NCBI GenBank assembly: GCA_030248135.1
Contig: JASANC010000130.1
Coordinates: 1-64,000 of the forward strand
DNA: 64,000 bases
Direction of reading: 5' to 3'
Source of the DNA: Theristus sp. LFF4_11
Taxonomy: Eukaryota; Nematoda; Chromadorea; Monhysterida; Xyalidae
Shown in pieces: positions 63,615 through 64,000 of the stretch. The notes below the pieces were generated by a model. That model had not been told where the DNA came from. It saw nothing but the letters and a program-made list of their open reading frames with translations, and ran no database searches. Positions within the stretch are counted from its first letter, which is position 1. The number at the start of each line of letters is the position of its first letter. Both the position numbers and the translations under genes were made by a program.

Positions 63615-64000
63615 GATTTTTGAGTATTTGAAAATCTTGTGAAATAAAAAGTATCATGTCAACTGTCGAAACTCGTACAGGAGACAATGACTGGTTGGTT
63701 CACGGGAGACACTACTCAAACTTTAGCAAATGGACCACACACCAAAAAGGACATGAGTCTGGAAGAAACTATAATAATAATTTTTCCAAAGGAGACGAGA
63801 GGAGAGACAGCAAGGTGCGATGAGAAGCAACAATGAATATGCCCAAAGAGAGGATCGCGCAACAGGCGATGTAAAATATTGCAACAAATACAAATGTAGA
63901 ACACAAATGAAAACCCGAATGCCACTCCAACCCTACCAGCAGCTTTTCGCCGCTAGAACATTTATCAAAATTCGGTCAAAATACATGTACGGAACGGACG
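63615..64000. other. Upstream region of the calexcitin-like gene
   Basis: Probable promoter/5' UTR side of the - strand gene. No TATA box or other motif is convincing, and no additional gene is visible. Confidence 0.4.

Overview
This is animal nuclear DNA, very probably from an ecdysozoan invertebrate. The coding sequence is split by GT-AG introns with short T-rich acceptors of the TTTTCAG type. The smallest introns are 58 and 74 bp, but one intron exceeds 13 kb. The gene set is metazoan: a Kv channel, a Hedgehog-type Hint protein, a class A GPCR and a calexcitin-like EF-hand protein. A Hint protein with a non-Hedgehog N-terminus plus a calexcitin would suit a nematode or a relative, but the sequence alone does not fix the phylum. 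All genes were rebuilt here by joining exons whose reading phases agree; nothing was checked against a database.

Layout. 1-4.8 kb holds two large fold-back (long inverted repeat) elements, each carrying a G/C-homopolymer-rich element bounded by ACCGTATTACC. 4.8-22.3 kb has no gene I can support; it contains a Tc1/mariner-like element (11.3 kb), a nest of two terminal-inverted-repeat (TIR) elements (14.1-15.3 kb) and another ACCGTATTACC element (15.7 kb). 22.3-24.2 kb holds a non-autonomous hAT and an inverted repeat. 24.4-47.4 kb is one voltage-gated K+ channel gene on the + strand with seven recognised exons. Its introns are filled with transposons: a tRNA-like sequence, a four-part nest at 28.0-32.1 kb, a 4-kb C-rich TIR element carrying three insertions at 33.9-37.9 kb, two more hAT MITEs, and a 6-kb palindrome at 41.1-47.2 kb that ends 18 bp before the last splice acceptor site ends.

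48.6-52.0 kb is a secreted Hint-domain protein on the + strand: signal peptide, Cys-rich N-terminal region, Gly/Asn-rich linker, then an autoprocessing-type Hint module. 55.8-61.9 kb is a class A GPCR on the + strand in four exons. Its 4.1-kb first intron contains two ~960-bp arrays of a TGACGT-based minisatellite that flank a short LTR element with two apparently identical 367-bp ends. Its second intron contains a complete antisense tRNA-Asn gene. 62.4-63.6 kb is a calexcitin-like Ca2+-binding protein on the - strand in six exons, convergent with the GPCR; their poly(A) signals are 44 bp apart.

The channel, the GPCR and the Ca2+-binding protein are all excitable-cell or signalling proteins, but nothing in the sequence shows that they work together. 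The most distinctive feature is the transposon record. At least ten insertions carry 8-bp or TA target-site duplications (TSDs) that can be read directly, and two insertions can be compared with their own unoccupied site in a nearby tandem duplicate.
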